64,000 nucleotides of DNA from Flavobacteriaceae bacterium (GCA_014238425.1 JABABD010000040.1:350294-414293), one strand, 5' to 3'. Shown: positions 9,175-20,141, counted from the stretch's first letter. Program-made: numbers and translations. Notes: generated by a model not told the origin, from the sequence alone.

Positions 9175-9453
9175 TTAGTCTGCTAAAACAATTACCTTAT
9201 TATCTTTCATTTCAATAGTTCCAGAATTGATTGCAAGCCACATACCTCTTTTATCTCCTTTAGTGAATTTATCTTCAACCTCTTCTTCTAAAGTAATATC
9301 ACCATAGATCTTAACATGTCCCTCCTTTAAAAGAGATACAATAGGTGCGTGATCATTAAGCATTTCAAATTCACCGTTCACTCCAGGAACAGCAATGCTC
9401 TCAACATCTCCTTTAAACAACGTAGCTTCTGGCGAAACGATTTCTAAGTACAT
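9175..9453 (-). CDS. atpC: ATP synthase F1 epsilon subunit
   Basis: This 92-residue protein corresponds to the beta-sandwich domain of the epsilon subunit (YLEIVSPEATLFKGDVESIA and the GEFEMLNDHAPIVSLLKEG segment). It lacks the C-terminal helical hairpin of longer homologues. Short epsilon subunits are usual in Bacteroidota. It starts 22 bases after the atpD stop and is clearly co-transcribed. As part of the central stalk it couples F1 rotation to the Fo ring. The absence of the inhibitory C-terminal helices implies that it does not inhibit ATP hydrolysis in the way the E. coli subunit does, which is inference from length. Confidence 0.95.
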   Translation of the reverse strand: MYLEIVSPEATLFKGDVESIAVPGVNGEFEMLNDHAPIVSLLKEGHVKIYGDITLEEEVEDKFTKGDKRGMWLAINSGTIEMKDNKVIVLAD

Positions 9454-9475
9454 AATATCGTATATTCTTTAGCTA

Positions 9476-10987
<1,512 letters not shown>

Positions 10988-11068
10988 TTATGTGTTTAAT
11001 GTTTGCTAAAATTTAAAACGGAAAACAAGCTTACCCAATCAAGTTGAGTACAAGCGTTTTTCGCGCTG

Positions 11069-11076
11069 CAAAGATA
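11069..11076 (-). promoter_or_regulatory. Candidate -7 promoter element for atpD-atpC
   Basis: The minus strand reads TATCTTTG, matching the Bacteroidota -7 consensus TAnnTTTG. It lies about 85 bases before the atpD start. No well-placed -33 TTTG was found at the usual distance, so this is a moderate call. Confidence 0.4.
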
Positions 11077-11120
11077 TATTTTTTACTTTAATAATAAAGT
11101 CATTTTCAAAGCTTTTTGAA

Positions 11121-11150
11121 TAAAAAAAACGCCTTCAAATAGAAGGCGTT
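11121..11150 (-). terminator. Terminator of the receptor/SGNH-lipoprotein operon
   Basis: AACGCCTTC (11128-11136) and GAAGGCGTT (11142-11150) form a perfect 9-bp stem with a 5-base loop. On the minus strand it is followed by a run of T (plus-strand A-run 11122-11129). It lies just downstream of the lipoprotein stop at 11175, so it should end that transcript before atpD. Confidence 0.75.
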
Positions 11151-11174
11151 ATATTACTATATATTTATTGCAAT

Positions 11175-12812
11175 TTATTGAAGCGAAGGTGAATAATTAG
11201 TTGGCAAACTGCCTGCATCAGGAGTAAATCCAGCTTCAATGAAGTTAGATCCAAAAGCAGTATCTATTGCTACTAAAAATTCTCTAGCCATTAACCCATA
11301 CCCTCTTGCCGTTAAGTGCACACCATCAAGGCTTATCATACCACCGAAAACTAAATCAGTAGTCATTGTATACCCATCGTAAGGATAACCTACAGTAGCT
11401 GCTTGTTCAAGAACTGCTCTTAAATCTGCTATAGCTACATCTGGATTTCCATTAGCTACTGTCTCGATTGTTGTATTAAAAGCCATTGTTGCTGTAGCAA
11501 TAGCGGCTTGTTCTTGTGGTGTCAATACCCATTTATCTTCTAATGGAAGTGAAACACCTTCGACAGAAAATTGTCCAGCTAAAGCCTGAGATAAACCCAT
11601 ACCCATCAATGCAACCACATTATCAGTATTTACTGTGCCGATTACAGATGAACTAGGTAATACAAATAAATCGCTTTCTGTTGCTTGTCTAGTTTGTCCG
11701 TAAGTAACACCTAATAAATTAGCAACAAGTGGTGCAGCTTGAGGTGGTAACCCAAATTGTGCAATAAAAGCTTCGAATGCAGGAAGATTTGACAATAAAC
11801 CTCCAGTAATTATGGCAGATATATCTGCTAAATCTTCATCTTTCACTATAACGGCACTCGCTTCTGTTTCAGAAAACACAATAATACGAGATGGATCTAC
11901 TTGAGCAAAAATCTGGTTCAATGCACCAAAAATGCCATTTAATGTTGGGATTTGAGGTCCAAAAGCAGGGTTCGTTGGATCTAAAGGATTATAAGGTACT
12001 GTTGTGAAATGTGATAAACTTGTGATGTCGGGAACTGTAGTAACAACCCCTTTTGCACCTCCTTGTGTAAGCGCTGTAACCATACCTGAAAATGCCTGAG
12101 CAAACACATTAGGATCCGTAATATCACTACCTCCATAAGTAGATGGATCAAAGTTTCCAGCTTGATCAACTCCAGTTCCACCAGATAAAGCATAACTTAA
12201 TACATCATTACCTCCAATTTCAGAAAGTGTGAAAAACGTTGGCGCTTGTGCTAGTGCATCTGCTAATACAGTTGTACCAGGACTTGATGCCATTCTAGCA
12301 AAATAAGGATTAGCTGCTCCTATTGGAACTCCCGCTACATTTCCGAAACCCGGTGCTAATATGTGAAAACTTTTTGCTCCAGGAACTCCCATATTATTAA
12401 AAGAGCCTGAGAGAATCGCCGTCACTTCTGTTGTTGGTATAGCTGGTAAACTTGCTGGACCAGCACCATTAAAAAACAATCTAGGGCCTTGTATTACATT
12501 TCCAGCAAAAAGAAGTCCACCAATATTGTCATTCATTAAAGGCTGTGTCAAAGCACCTCCTCCTGCATTAGCAAATTGTTGAGCTAATTGGTTTGGAAAT
12601 GAATTTTCTTGAGCTGCAATAAACAACCCGCCATCTGTAAAACCTGCAGTAAATGAAGCGCCTATTGCTACATAATTTGAGAAGTCGGCTGAACCAGCAG
12701 TTAGCTCTGGTAAAATCACCATATCTTCCGCACGATCTACATCTTCAATCTCGTTACATGCCGTAAATCCGATAAGAGTAACAGATAGTAATAGATATTT
12801 TATATTTTTCAT
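11175..12812 (-). CDS. SGNH/GDSL-hydrolase-like lipoprotein
   Basis: The 545-residue protein has a lipoprotein signal ending in GFTAC (Cys19). SGNH-hydrolase blocks are visible: block I as YVAIGASFTAG with the candidate nucleophile Ser53 (Asp of GDS replaced by Ala), block III as SEIGGNDVLSYA, and block V as SLDGVHLTARGYG with the Asp/His pair. A catalytic triad is therefore present. The protein is about twice the size of a minimal SGNH domain, with insertions rich in Gly, Ala and Pro. It follows the TonB-dependent receptor gene by 11 bases and ends at a strong terminator, so the two form a dedicated pair. Known members cleave lipid or carbohydrate esters; a surface esterase feeding the receptor is a reasonable inference. 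Confidence 0.82.
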   Translation of the reverse strand: MKNIKYLLLSVTLIGFTACNEIEDVDRAEDMVILPELTAGSADFSNYVAIGASFTAGFTDGGLFIAAQENSFPNQLAQQFANAGGGALTQPLMNDNIGGLLFAGNVIQGPRLFFNGAGPASLPAIPTTEVTAILSGSFNNMGVPGAKSFHILAPGFGNVAGVPIGAANPYFARMASSPGTTVLADALAQAPTFFTLSEIGGNDVLSYALSGGTGVDQAGNFDPSTYGGSDITDPNVFAQAFSGMVTALTQGGAKGVVTTVPDITSLSHFTTVPYNPLDPTNPAFGPQIPTLNGIFGALNQIFAQVDPSRIIVFSETEASAVIVKDEDLADISAIITGGLLSNLPAFEAFIAQFGLPPQAAPLVANLLGVTYGQTRQATESDLFVLPSSSVIGTVNTDNVVALMGMGLSQALAGQFSVEGVSLPLEDKWVLTPQEQAAIATATMAFNTTIETVANGNPDVAIADLRAVLEQAATVGYPYDGYTMTTDLVFGGMISLDGVHLTARGYGLMAREFLVAIDTAFGSNFIEAGFTPDAGSLPTNYSPSLQ

Positions 12813-12823
12813 TTTAGCTGTTT

Positions 12824-15610
12824 TTATAGATTATTAATTGTAATTGATGCATAATACATAGACCCTATAAATCCTGTACCAAAGGCCGTGAAATATTCTT
12901 TTCCGCCAAGGTTCGTTCCACCAATTTTAATAGTTGATTTTAAGCTAGGAATCCTATAGTTGATCTGAGCATCAACTGTATGAAATTCTGGCACAACGCC
13001 ATTTCCGAAAGTTGCTTCCCAGAAATAATCATCACTAAATCTGTAGGCCACATTAAATCCGAAATTCTCAAACAAATCAGTATTACCGAAAGACGCTTTG
13101 AATTTGTGCTCTGGTGTATTAAAGTTAAGCATCACATCAGGATTTGCTGCTTGATCAAAATCTAACTTTGTGTACGTGTAACTCCCACCAAGATCAAAAT
13201 CACTAAACACCTTCATATTCAAACCTAATGAAGCGCCATAAGAATTCACATCTGCATCAGAGTTAGTATAAGCACTATACGCTTGACTATCTCCATTAGC
13301 CAATGCAGCGACAGATAAACCACCGTCACCTACAGTTCCGTATAGAGGAGCAATGACAACACCTTGAGAGATAAAATCTTCATATTTGTTGTAATAGGCA
13401 CTAAAATCTACAACTAACTTGTCTATTTTTCCTCTATAACCAACTTCTCCTGAAGTCACTTTCTCAGGTTTTACTAATGCCGGGTTAGCTACTTCTAAAA
13501 GCGCTGGATTCCCTGCGGCCGCAAATGCTTGCACAGAAGACAATGAGTAGGAATTGTTATAAGCCGCTGCACCTGTTTGTGTGATAGTTGCTGGCACACC
13601 TAATAACTGACCGCCGCCACTAATATTGAATGTTGTAGAATATCGATCTAGGTTATCTGGAGCTGATCCAACTAAAATAGCTCGACCTGCGTCTAACCCA
13701 ATAAACAGATCTTGTGTTGTTGGGTTCCTGAAACCCGTTTGCACGGATGCTCTGATATTATGGTTTCTATTGACTGTTAAACCAGCAGATATTCTTGGGG
13801 ACACAAAGCCGTCAAAAAATTCAGATTTATCATAACGTCCAGAACCCGTTAGTTTTAAGCTCATATCCTCACTTATTTCAAATTTCTTTTGTACTTGAGC
13901 GTAAACGCCATACTCAGAATAGTCAATTGGGCCATCAGTATCTGTATAGATCGTTCCGGAAGAATTTAAGCTATATTGTCTATAAGATCCACCTACTTGT
14001 ATATCGGCAAAATCTGTTAAATGACTGAAATTGTAATTTCCATCTGCATGATAATATTTAGAGGCATCTTGGAATTTAGATCCTGTCGATAAATCTGGAT
14101 CATTGATACTTCTATTAAATGCCGCATTAAACCCATCTGAACCTGGTAAAAAACGTCCAGCCTCAGCTGTTGCTCTACCTGCAGCATGTGCTTGGGTATC
14201 ATTAGCTCCACCTAGTGTTGCCGTTACATAAGCGCCTACATATTGGCCAAACCACGTATTGTCATCTTTCCAAGCTCTATTGATATTGATTCCTGTAAAT
14301 ACCATATCGTAAGAATCACCAGCTTTATCAGCAACGACATATCCTCTTACAAAGAAATTATCATTTCTAACTTCTAATTTATGTTGTTGTTGTGTGAAAT
14401 TATCAATGTTATATCTATTAGTTCCTTGATAAATAGTAGATCCAACACCAATTTTACCAACATAAGATAATTCTAGACTGTTATCCGTTATAGGTCTAAA
14501 ATACAATCCCCAATCAGCCTTTACACTTTCTGCATTATAATCTGTTAAGTCACGTTCATTATAACCTGTTCTACTTACATTTACAGAAGGCACCAAAGCA
14601 TTAGCACCTGCTGGTAAAATTCCCAAGCCTTCAAGAGTCACTGCTACTGATTTTATATCTGTAGATACTTCGTCTCCATATACGTTTATACCGTTATAAT
14701 TTAAATTAGAAGCTCTTGTGCCTCCTGGAGTATCGCTATCAACTTCACTCGTTGCAGCCCAGTCAGTTCCTTTTAACCATCCAAAATTCACTTTTGCAGC
14801 AAACTTGTCAGTAAACTTATGAGCCATTCTTATACCAACATCGGTATAGCTATTATCTCCAGCAGCTTCTTGAGATGTAATTCCTTGTTTAAAAGAAGCA
14901 CTAATACCTTGATGGTCGAACGGATTTTTACTCCTCATAAAAAGGATTCCATTAAAAGCATTCGCTCCGTATAAAGCAGAAGAAGCTCCTGGAAGAAGCT
15001 CGACACTTTGCACATCGGTCTCGATCATACCAACTAAATTTCCTATCGGGAAGTTAAGCGCTGGTGTTGAGTTGTCCATTCCATCTACCAATTGCATAAA
15101 ACGTGTATTCGCAAATGTCGCGAAACCTCTAGTATTAATAGATTTAAACGTTAAACTGTTTGTATTAACGTCAACACCCTTTAGGTCTTCAAGACCACCG
15201 TAAAAATCAGCCGAAGCTGTGTTTTTTATTTCTTTTAAGCCAAATCGTTCAATTGTTACTGGGGATTCAAATACACGTTCTGGTGTTCTAGAAGCAGAAA
15301 TAACAATCTCATCTAATTCAGTTCCTTCTTTTAAAATGAAGGCCATGACTTGATTATTAGAAGTTACTTGAGCATCAGCAGATTCAAAACCGACACTACT
15401 GGCGGTTAATGTAAATGGTAAAGGTTGATCAGCTGTCAACGTAAAATTACCATCAAAATCTGTTATTGTTCCTGTAGAAGTTCCAGAAACAATAACATTT
15501 GCTCCTGGTATTGGTTGCCCGCTATCATCTACGACCGTACCTGTAATTGTTGTTTGCGCAAAAATAAGAGAACACGCAAAGAACATAAAAATTGAAAGGA
15601 TTGTTTTCAT
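12824..15610 (-). CDS. TonB-dependent receptor with carboxypeptidase-regulatory-like N-terminal domain
   Basis: The 928-residue outer-membrane protein has a signal peptide ending in SLIFAQ. A carboxypeptidase-regulatory-like domain follows (GQPIPGANVIVSGTSTGTIT), then a TonB-box-like stretch before the plug (ELDEIVISASRTPERVFESP). The plug has SSALYGANAFNGILFMRSKN, and a barrel ends in YYASITINNL. The plug motif differs from classical SusC proteins, and no SusD gene is adjacent. Instead the SGNH lipoprotein follows 11 bases downstream, so this receptor probably works with that esterase. A well-spaced candidate promoter lies upstream at 15640-15668. The ligand is unknown; an ester-containing lipid or glycan would fit the partner. 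Confidence 0.9.
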   Translation of the reverse strand: MKTILSIFMFFACSLIFAQTTITGTVVDDSGQPIPGANVIVSGTSTGTITDFDGNFTLTADQPLPFTLTASSVGFESADAQVTSNNQVMAFILKEGTELDEIVISASRTPERVFESPVTIERFGLKEIKNTASADFYGGLEDLKGVDVNTNSLTFKSINTRGFATFANTRFMQLVDGMDNSTPALNFPIGNLVGMIETDVQSVELLPGASSALYGANAFNGILFMRSKNPFDHQGISASFKQGITSQEAAGDNSYTDVGIRMAHKFTDKFAAKVNFGWLKGTDWAATSEVDSDTPGGTRASNLNYNGINVYGDEVSTDIKSVAVTLEGLGILPAGANALVPSVNVSRTGYNERDLTDYNAESVKADWGLYFRPITDNSLELSYVGKIGVGSTIYQGTNRYNIDNFTQQQHKLEVRNDNFFVRGYVVADKAGDSYDMVFTGININRAWKDDNTWFGQYVGAYVTATLGGANDTQAHAAGRATAEAGRFLPGSDGFNAAFNRSINDPDLSTGSKFQDASKYYHADGNYNFSHLTDFADIQVGGSYRQYSLNSSGTIYTDTDGPIDYSEYGVYAQVQKKFEISEDMSLKLTGSGRYDKSEFFDGFVSPRISAGLTVNRNHNIRASVQTGFRNPTTQDLFIGLDAGRAILVGSAPDNLDRYSTTFNISGGGQLLGVPATITQTGAAAYNNSYSLSSVQAFAAAGNPALLEVANPALVKPEKVTSGEVGYRGKIDKLVVDFSAYYNKYEDFISQGVVIAPLYGTVGDGGLSVAALANGDSQAYSAYTNSDADVNSYGASLGLNMKVFSDFDLGGSYTYTKLDFDQAANPDVMLNFNTPEHKFKASFGNTDLFENFGFNVAYRFSDDYFWEATFGNGVVPEFHTVDAQINYRIPSLKSTIKIGGTNLGGKEYFTAFGTGFIGSMYYASITINNL

Positions 15611-15639
15611 CTTTAAGATTTAGTGTTAATTGTTGCGGA

Positions 15640-15668
15640 CAAGATACGGTTTTTGCCTAAATCTCAAA
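15640..15668 (-). promoter_or_regulatory. Candidate promoter of the receptor/SGNH-lipoprotein operon
   Basis: The minus strand carries TTTG (15668-15665), an 18-base spacer and TATCTTG (15646-15640). This fits the Bacteroidota -33/-7 layout with one base short of full TAnnTTTG. It lies 30 bases before the receptor start. Confidence 0.5.
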
Positions 15669-15768
15669 GAAAACAACAAAGAAATTATGCACGCATAGCA
15701 TATTTTAACATGAATGACTGCTCTTACCTTACTGAAACGAATGTTAAATATGATGTATGAAAAAGCAG

Positions 15769-15796
15769 AGTCTCAGCAATTCAAATACCTGAGACT
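15769..15796 (-). terminator. Terminator of the glmS operon
   Basis: The arms AGTCTCAG and CTGAGACT form a perfect 8-bp stem around a 12-base loop. On the minus strand a short T-rich stretch (CTGCTTTTTC) follows. It lies just past the glmS stop at 15813, before the receptor promoter. Confidence 0.55.
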
Positions 15797-15812
15797 TAAT
15801 AAATAATGAAAA

Positions 15813-17660
15813 CTATTCTACCGTAACTGATTTTGCTAAATTTCTTGGCTGATCCACATTCCTTTCGAGCATTACTGCTATATGATATGACAATAGTTGT
15901 AGTGGAATCGTAGTTAATAATGGTGTTAAAGCTTCAATAGTTTCTGGCACTTCAATAACGTGATCAGCAAGTTCTTTAACACTTTGATCTCCTTCTGTAA
16001 CAACTCCAATAATCTTTCCTTTTCTAGATTTGATTTCTTGAATGTTACTAACAACCTTTTCATAATGCCCTTTCTTAGTTGCTATAACAATAACTGGCAT
16101 TTGTTCGTCAATAAGTGCTATAGGACCATGTTTCATTTCTGCAGCTGGATATCCTTCAGCATGGATATAAGATATCTCTTTTAGTTTTAAAGCGCCTTCT
16201 AAGGCTACTGGAAAATTAAACCCTCTTCCTAAGTACAAACAATTGCTAGCATCTTTGTATATATCAGCAATCATTTTAACATGTGCGTCAGTTTTCAAAG
16301 CTTTTTCAACTTTAGAAGGTATGTTTTCTAACTCAATTAAATGGTGTCTATAATCAGAACTTGAAATTGTTCCTTTTGCTCTTGCTAATCTTAGAGCTAT
16401 TAAAGTTAAAACTGTTATTTGAGTTGTGAATGCTTTGGTGGAAGCCACTCCTATTTCAGGTCCTGCATGTGTGTAAGCACCAGCATCGGTTTCTCTAGCA
16501 ATAGATGACCCTACAACATTGCAAACCCCAAATACAAATGCTCCTTTAGATTTTGCCATTTTAATAGCTGCCAAAGTATCAGCTGTTTCACCTGATTGAG
16601 AGATGGCAATCAATACATCATCTTCTTTTATCACAGGGTTTCTATACCTAAACTCTGATGCATACTCAACCTCTACTGGAATTCTTGCGAGGTCCTCAAA
16701 AATATACTCTGCAACCAAACCTGCATGCCAAGATGTTCCGCAAGCAACAATGATAATACGGTTAGCATTCAAGAATTTTTTCATGTTATCTTCAATACCA
16801 GCCATCTTAATAATGCCTTCATCAGTTAAAAGGCGCCCTCTAAAGGTATCCATGATTGCTCTAGGCTGCTCATATATTTCCTTGAGCATAAAGTGCTCAT
16901 ATCCACCTTTTTCTATTTGCTCTAAGTTTATTTGTAGCTCTTGAACGTATGGTGCAACAAGTGAGTCATCATGTATTTTTCTAACCTTAACTCCTTTATG
17001 TCTCCGTACGATTGCCATTTCTTCATCCTCAAGATAAATAGCATTATTGGTGAATTCAATAAAAGGAGAAGCATCACTAGCAATAAAGAATTCATCTTCG
17101 CCAATACCTATTGCTAAGGGGCTACCAAGTCTAGCGACAACTATTTCATCAGGTTTATTCTTGTCAAATACTGCAATAGCATATGCGCCAATAACTTGAT
17201 TAAGTGCAATTTGAACAGCTTTACCTAGTTTTACGTTTTCTTTCTTTTTTACGTCTTCTATAAGGTTTATAAGAACCTCTGTATCGGTATCTGATTTAAA
17301 GGTATACCCTCTTTTCGTAAGTTCTTTTTTTAAGGCATCATAGTTTTCAATAATTCCGTTATGAATTATTACTAAATCTCCCGAATTAGAATAGTGTGGA
17401 TGTGAGTTAACATCATTAGGAACTCCATGAGTTGCCCAACGCGTATGACCTATACCTATGTTTCCGGTAGTTGGGATTTCCTTTTCTAATCTTAATTCAA
17501 GATCAGCAACTTTACCCTTAGTTTTGGACAATTTAATATCGCTGCCATCATATAGTGCAATTCCTGCACTATCATAACCTCTGTATTCTAATCTTTTTAA
17601 ACCCTTTATTATAATAGGATAGGCTTCCCTATGTCCGAGATATCCAACTATTCCACACAT
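15813..17660 (-). CDS. glmS: Glutamine--fructose-6-phosphate aminotransferase (isomerizing)
   Basis: The 615-residue enzyme has the mature N-terminal nucleophile Cys2 (MCGIVGYLGHREAYP). The glutaminase domain continues with LEYRGYDSAG, GIGHTRWATHG and HNGIIENY. Two SIS domains follow (IIVACGTSWHAGL, AISQSGETADT, LGRGFNFPVALEGALKLKE), and the typical C-terminus is PRNLAKSVTVE. It makes glucosamine-6-phosphate for cell-wall and lipid A synthesis. It starts five bases after the DUF4270 gene, the third gene in an operon with a GT5-like protein. No glmS ribozyme-like leader is possible inside that tight spacing. Confidence 0.99.
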   Translation of the reverse strand: MCGIVGYLGHREAYPIIIKGLKRLEYRGYDSAGIALYDGSDIKLSKTKGKVADLELRLEKEIPTTGNIGIGHTRWATHGVPNDVNSHPHYSNSGDLVIIHNGIIENYDALKKELTKRGYTFKSDTDTEVLINLIEDVKKKENVKLGKAVQIALNQVIGAYAIAVFDKNKPDEIVVARLGSPLAIGIGEDEFFIASDASPFIEFTNNAIYLEDEEMAIVRRHKGVKVRKIHDDSLVAPYVQELQINLEQIEKGGYEHFMLKEIYEQPRAIMDTFRGRLLTDEGIIKMAGIEDNMKKFLNANRIIIVACGTSWHAGLVAEYIFEDLARIPVEVEYASEFRYRNPVIKEDDVLIAISQSGETADTLAAIKMAKSKGAFVFGVCNVVGSSIARETDAGAYTHAGPEIGVASTKAFTTQITVLTLIALRLARAKGTISSSDYRHHLIELENIPSKVEKALKTDAHVKMIADIYKDASNCLYLGRGFNFPVALEGALKLKEISYIHAEGYPAAEMKHGPIALIDEQMPVIVIATKKGHYEKVVSNIQEIKSRKGKIIGVVTEGDQSVKELADHVIEVPETIEALTPLLTTIPLQLLSYHIAVMLERNVDQPRNLAKSVTVE

Positions 17661-17665
17661 ATTAA

Positions 17666-19309
17666 TTAATTATTTGGTTCAGTATAGAAAATTTCTAATT
17701 GTACTTTCTTATCCTCATCAGTTGTATTACTACCGAACAAAACGGTTCCTCGTGGAGATACTATAGAACTTACCGGTAACTTATCAAGCACATTTAAATC
17801 GTCTGTAATGATATCAAACTGTCCAGTCGAATTTTCAAGATTAATGTTTCCTGAAATGGCAAGCCCTAGTTTAACATTGGTAGAATCTCTTAAAAGGAGG
17901 TTATTAATGTGCTCTGTTATCTTGACTCTGTATCTAATACCTTCTCCATCTGGCTCATCATCTACTCTCTGTAAAGCACCTAAGTGTATAGTCCTAGAAA
18001 CAACAGCATTTCCATTGTTAATCGTAGGGTCGATAAAATAATCAATCAATGGCACATTTCCATTTAGGTTATAAAGATACACTCTGCTTGGTTCCTCTCC
18101 ATTCACAAGTGTTTGGTCTACATAAAAAACAAGATTAGCTTCATTGACCAGTCTTTTAGATTTTACGAAATTTCCATCAGTATCTGTTTCAACGAATGCA
18201 TTTTTAAATGTGGTAAAATCTGCAGATTCGCCATTATCATCGCCATTAAAAAGGTTGACAATAGCTGTAGAACCTTCTCCACCTTTTAAAAATAATTTTT
18301 CATCTCCATTAACAGCATCACCATCAACAAGAGGGAAATTATATGTATTATCTAATAAATTAACTCTATTACCACTAAAAGTCATAGCGTATGTTGCTTG
18401 CTCTCTTAATGGATCGCCATTTGTATCCTCACTAATACCATCTTTTGTATAATGCAGTGTAATGTTTGCACCAGCGTTTGCAAAATCCAATAACATCATC
18501 GTTCCTAATCCAGCAATAGGCTCTACCTTAAAGTAAACTCCTCTAAAATAATCTTCAAAATTTGCTTGATTGCTCAACTCTGGTTCTCCTTGTTTATCGA
18601 TAATTGTTTCTTTCCAATAATCATTATCTAATAGAAGTCTCAATGCTGGAGGATCTCTTCTTAGAGTTTCACGATCACCCGTCTCTACATCTGGTGTTCC
18701 AAAAATAATAATTGGGTCATTAGTAGGTCCAAAAATTGGAATCTCAAACAACATATCTCCTTCAAGTTCTGCTGTGTTTATCATTCCGGTTTGGGAGGTA
18801 GCACCATTAGAATAATACTGTTGTGCGTCTTCAAAACCTGAATCTGGATCAAAATCTCTTAAAAAGTAGTTATTTCTAAAGCCTGTTAATTTCATTAATG
18901 AAGATCCGAATATTGAATCTAATTTATAAGCTACGTTACCATCTTCATCATTGCCATCAACTGTGCTGAAATACGGAATTGTTAAAACAACAGAGTCCAA
19001 AGCCACATTCTCTCCAAACGTTGGATTTAATGTTGGCGATCCCATTTGGGATATAAAATTAGCGCTCGTATTTCCATAAAGTGGATCATTATAAATACCC
19101 AAGTAGTTTACAGGCAAACCATCACTTCTAACGGGATCCACCCTCTTATTAAATGCTGTTACTGGATATTTTTCGCTGGTGGTTGTAAAATTTGTACCAC
19201 CAATAATCTCTGTTCCTAAACTTGAAAAATCCTTTTCGCAAGCAACAAAGCTAGCTACCATTAATAGCAATAACGGCAAGGTTTTTAGGGCTTTACTCAT
19301 CTTTTTCAT
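17666..19309 (-). CDS. DUF4270 family lipoprotein
   Basis: The 547-residue protein has a lipoprotein signal with lipobox FVAC (Cys24). It is followed by EKDFSSLGTEIIGG, the usual beginning of DUF4270 proteins of Flavobacteriia. The rest is beta-rich with repeated short strands (DSVVLTIPYF, RLLLDNDYWKE, VNLLDNTYNFP), consistent with a secreted beta-sandwich. No enzymatic motif was recognised. It lies between the short glycogen-synthase homologue (22 bases upstream) and glmS (5 bases downstream). This points to an envelope role connected with sugar metabolism, but the function of the family is not known to me. An in-frame ATG three codons in would also serve as a start. Confidence 0.85.
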   Translation of the reverse strand: MKKMSKALKTLPLLLLMVASFVACEKDFSSLGTEIIGGTNFTTTSEKYPVTAFNKRVDPVRSDGLPVNYLGIYNDPLYGNTSANFISQMGSPTLNPTFGENVALDSVVLTIPYFSTVDGNDEDGNVAYKLDSIFGSSLMKLTGFRNNYFLRDFDPDSGFEDAQQYYSNGATSQTGMINTAELEGDMLFEIPIFGPTNDPIIIFGTPDVETGDRETLRRDPPALRLLLDNDYWKETIIDKQGEPELSNQANFEDYFRGVYFKVEPIAGLGTMMLLDFANAGANITLHYTKDGISEDTNGDPLREQATYAMTFSGNRVNLLDNTYNFPLVDGDAVNGDEKLFLKGGEGSTAIVNLFNGDDNGESADFTTFKNAFVETDTDGNFVKSKRLVNEANLVFYVDQTLVNGEEPSRVYLYNLNGNVPLIDYFIDPTINNGNAVVSRTIHLGALQRVDDEPDGEGIRYRVKITEHINNLLLRDSTNVKLGLAISGNINLENSTGQFDIITDDLNVLDKLPVSSIVSPRGTVLFGSNTTDEDKKVQLEIFYTEPNN

Positions 19310-19331
19310 TAATTATTATTTAAATCTGCAG

Positions 19332-20141
19332 TTAACTTAAAACGCTATTATTATAGAATTCAGTATAGGGTTCAGCAAACTCTTCTGGTGTTTTATACTC
19401 TAATACAGGTTTCTCAGACGATTTTAAGTACTCACTTAGCTCTTTTGGAAGATTAGAAGATCCTTCAATCAATGCATCAGAATGGTCAATAGCTACTTTC
19501 ATAATGCTATTATAAGAAGGTTCTTTTAACACATTAACAACGTCTTCATCTATATTATCGAATTTAATCTTATCGAACATATCTTTGTTAAGAATTCCAT
19601 CAAAACTTTGCTCATATACAGAGGTTACTACCTTGCTTTCAGCAAATAAAGGCTCATCCTTATAATATTCTTTTAAATAAAGAGGTAAGAGTGAAGCTAA
19701 CCATCCGTGAACATGAATAATATCTGGGGCCCAATTCAACTTTTTCACAGTCTCTATAACACCCTTAGCAAAGAATATTGCTCGTTCATCATTATCTGGG
19801 AAAAGATTTCCATCTTCATCTGTCAGCGTAGCCTTGCGTTTAAAGTAATCTTCATTGTCAATGAAATAAACTTGTATACGTTCTTTAGGAATAGAGGCCA
19901 CCTTTATAATAAGAGGCATATCTAAATCATTTATCACCAGGTTGATTCCTGACAATCTAATCACTTCATGCAATTGATGTCTTCTTTCGTTTATATTTCC
20001 ATAACGCGGCATAAATATTCTTATTTGCCCTCCCTGTTGATTCACCATTCTTGGCGCCTCAAAAGACATTGAAGAAATTTCGGTTTCTGGTAAATAGGGA
20101 ACTACTTCTGATGAGACATATAATATTCTCTTATCCTTCAT
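19332..20141 (-). CDS. Short glycogen/starch synthase homologue (GT5 N-terminal domain only)
   Basis: The 269-residue protein resembles only the N-terminal Rossmann half of GT5 glycogen synthases: RILYVSSEVVPYLPE at the start, IRIFMPRYGNINER, DDERAIFFAKGVIE and APDIIHVHGWLASLLPLYL. Normal GlgA has about 480 residues. The C-terminal half with the second nucleotide-binding domain is absent. The ADP-glucose-binding KTGGL motif, expected right after the first strand, is replaced by PETEISS. Catalysis of glucan synthesis is therefore doubtful, and a binding or regulatory role is possible. It is the first gene of an operon with DUF4270 and glmS and is divergent from panC. Homologues of this length are often named glycogen synthase in Flavobacteriaceae. 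Confidence 0.8.
   Translation of the reverse strand: MKDKRILYVSSEVVPYLPETEISSMSFEAPRMVNQQGGQIRIFMPRYGNINERRHQLHEVIRLSGINLVINDLDMPLIIKVASIPKERIQVYFIDNEDYFKRKATLTDEDGNLFPDNDERAIFFAKGVIETVKKLNWAPDIIHVHGWLASLLPLYLKEYYKDEPLFAESKVVTSVYEQSFDGILNKDMFDKIKFDNIDEDVVNVLKEPSYNSIMKVAIDHSDALIEGSSNLPKELSEYLKSSEKPVLEYKTPEEFAEPYTEFYNNSVLS

Noticed and set aside
15698..15758. Possible hairpin from TATTTTAACAT and ATGTTAAATAT-like arms
   Set aside because: The arms are imperfect and AT-rich, with no T-run and no clear position relative to a promoter.
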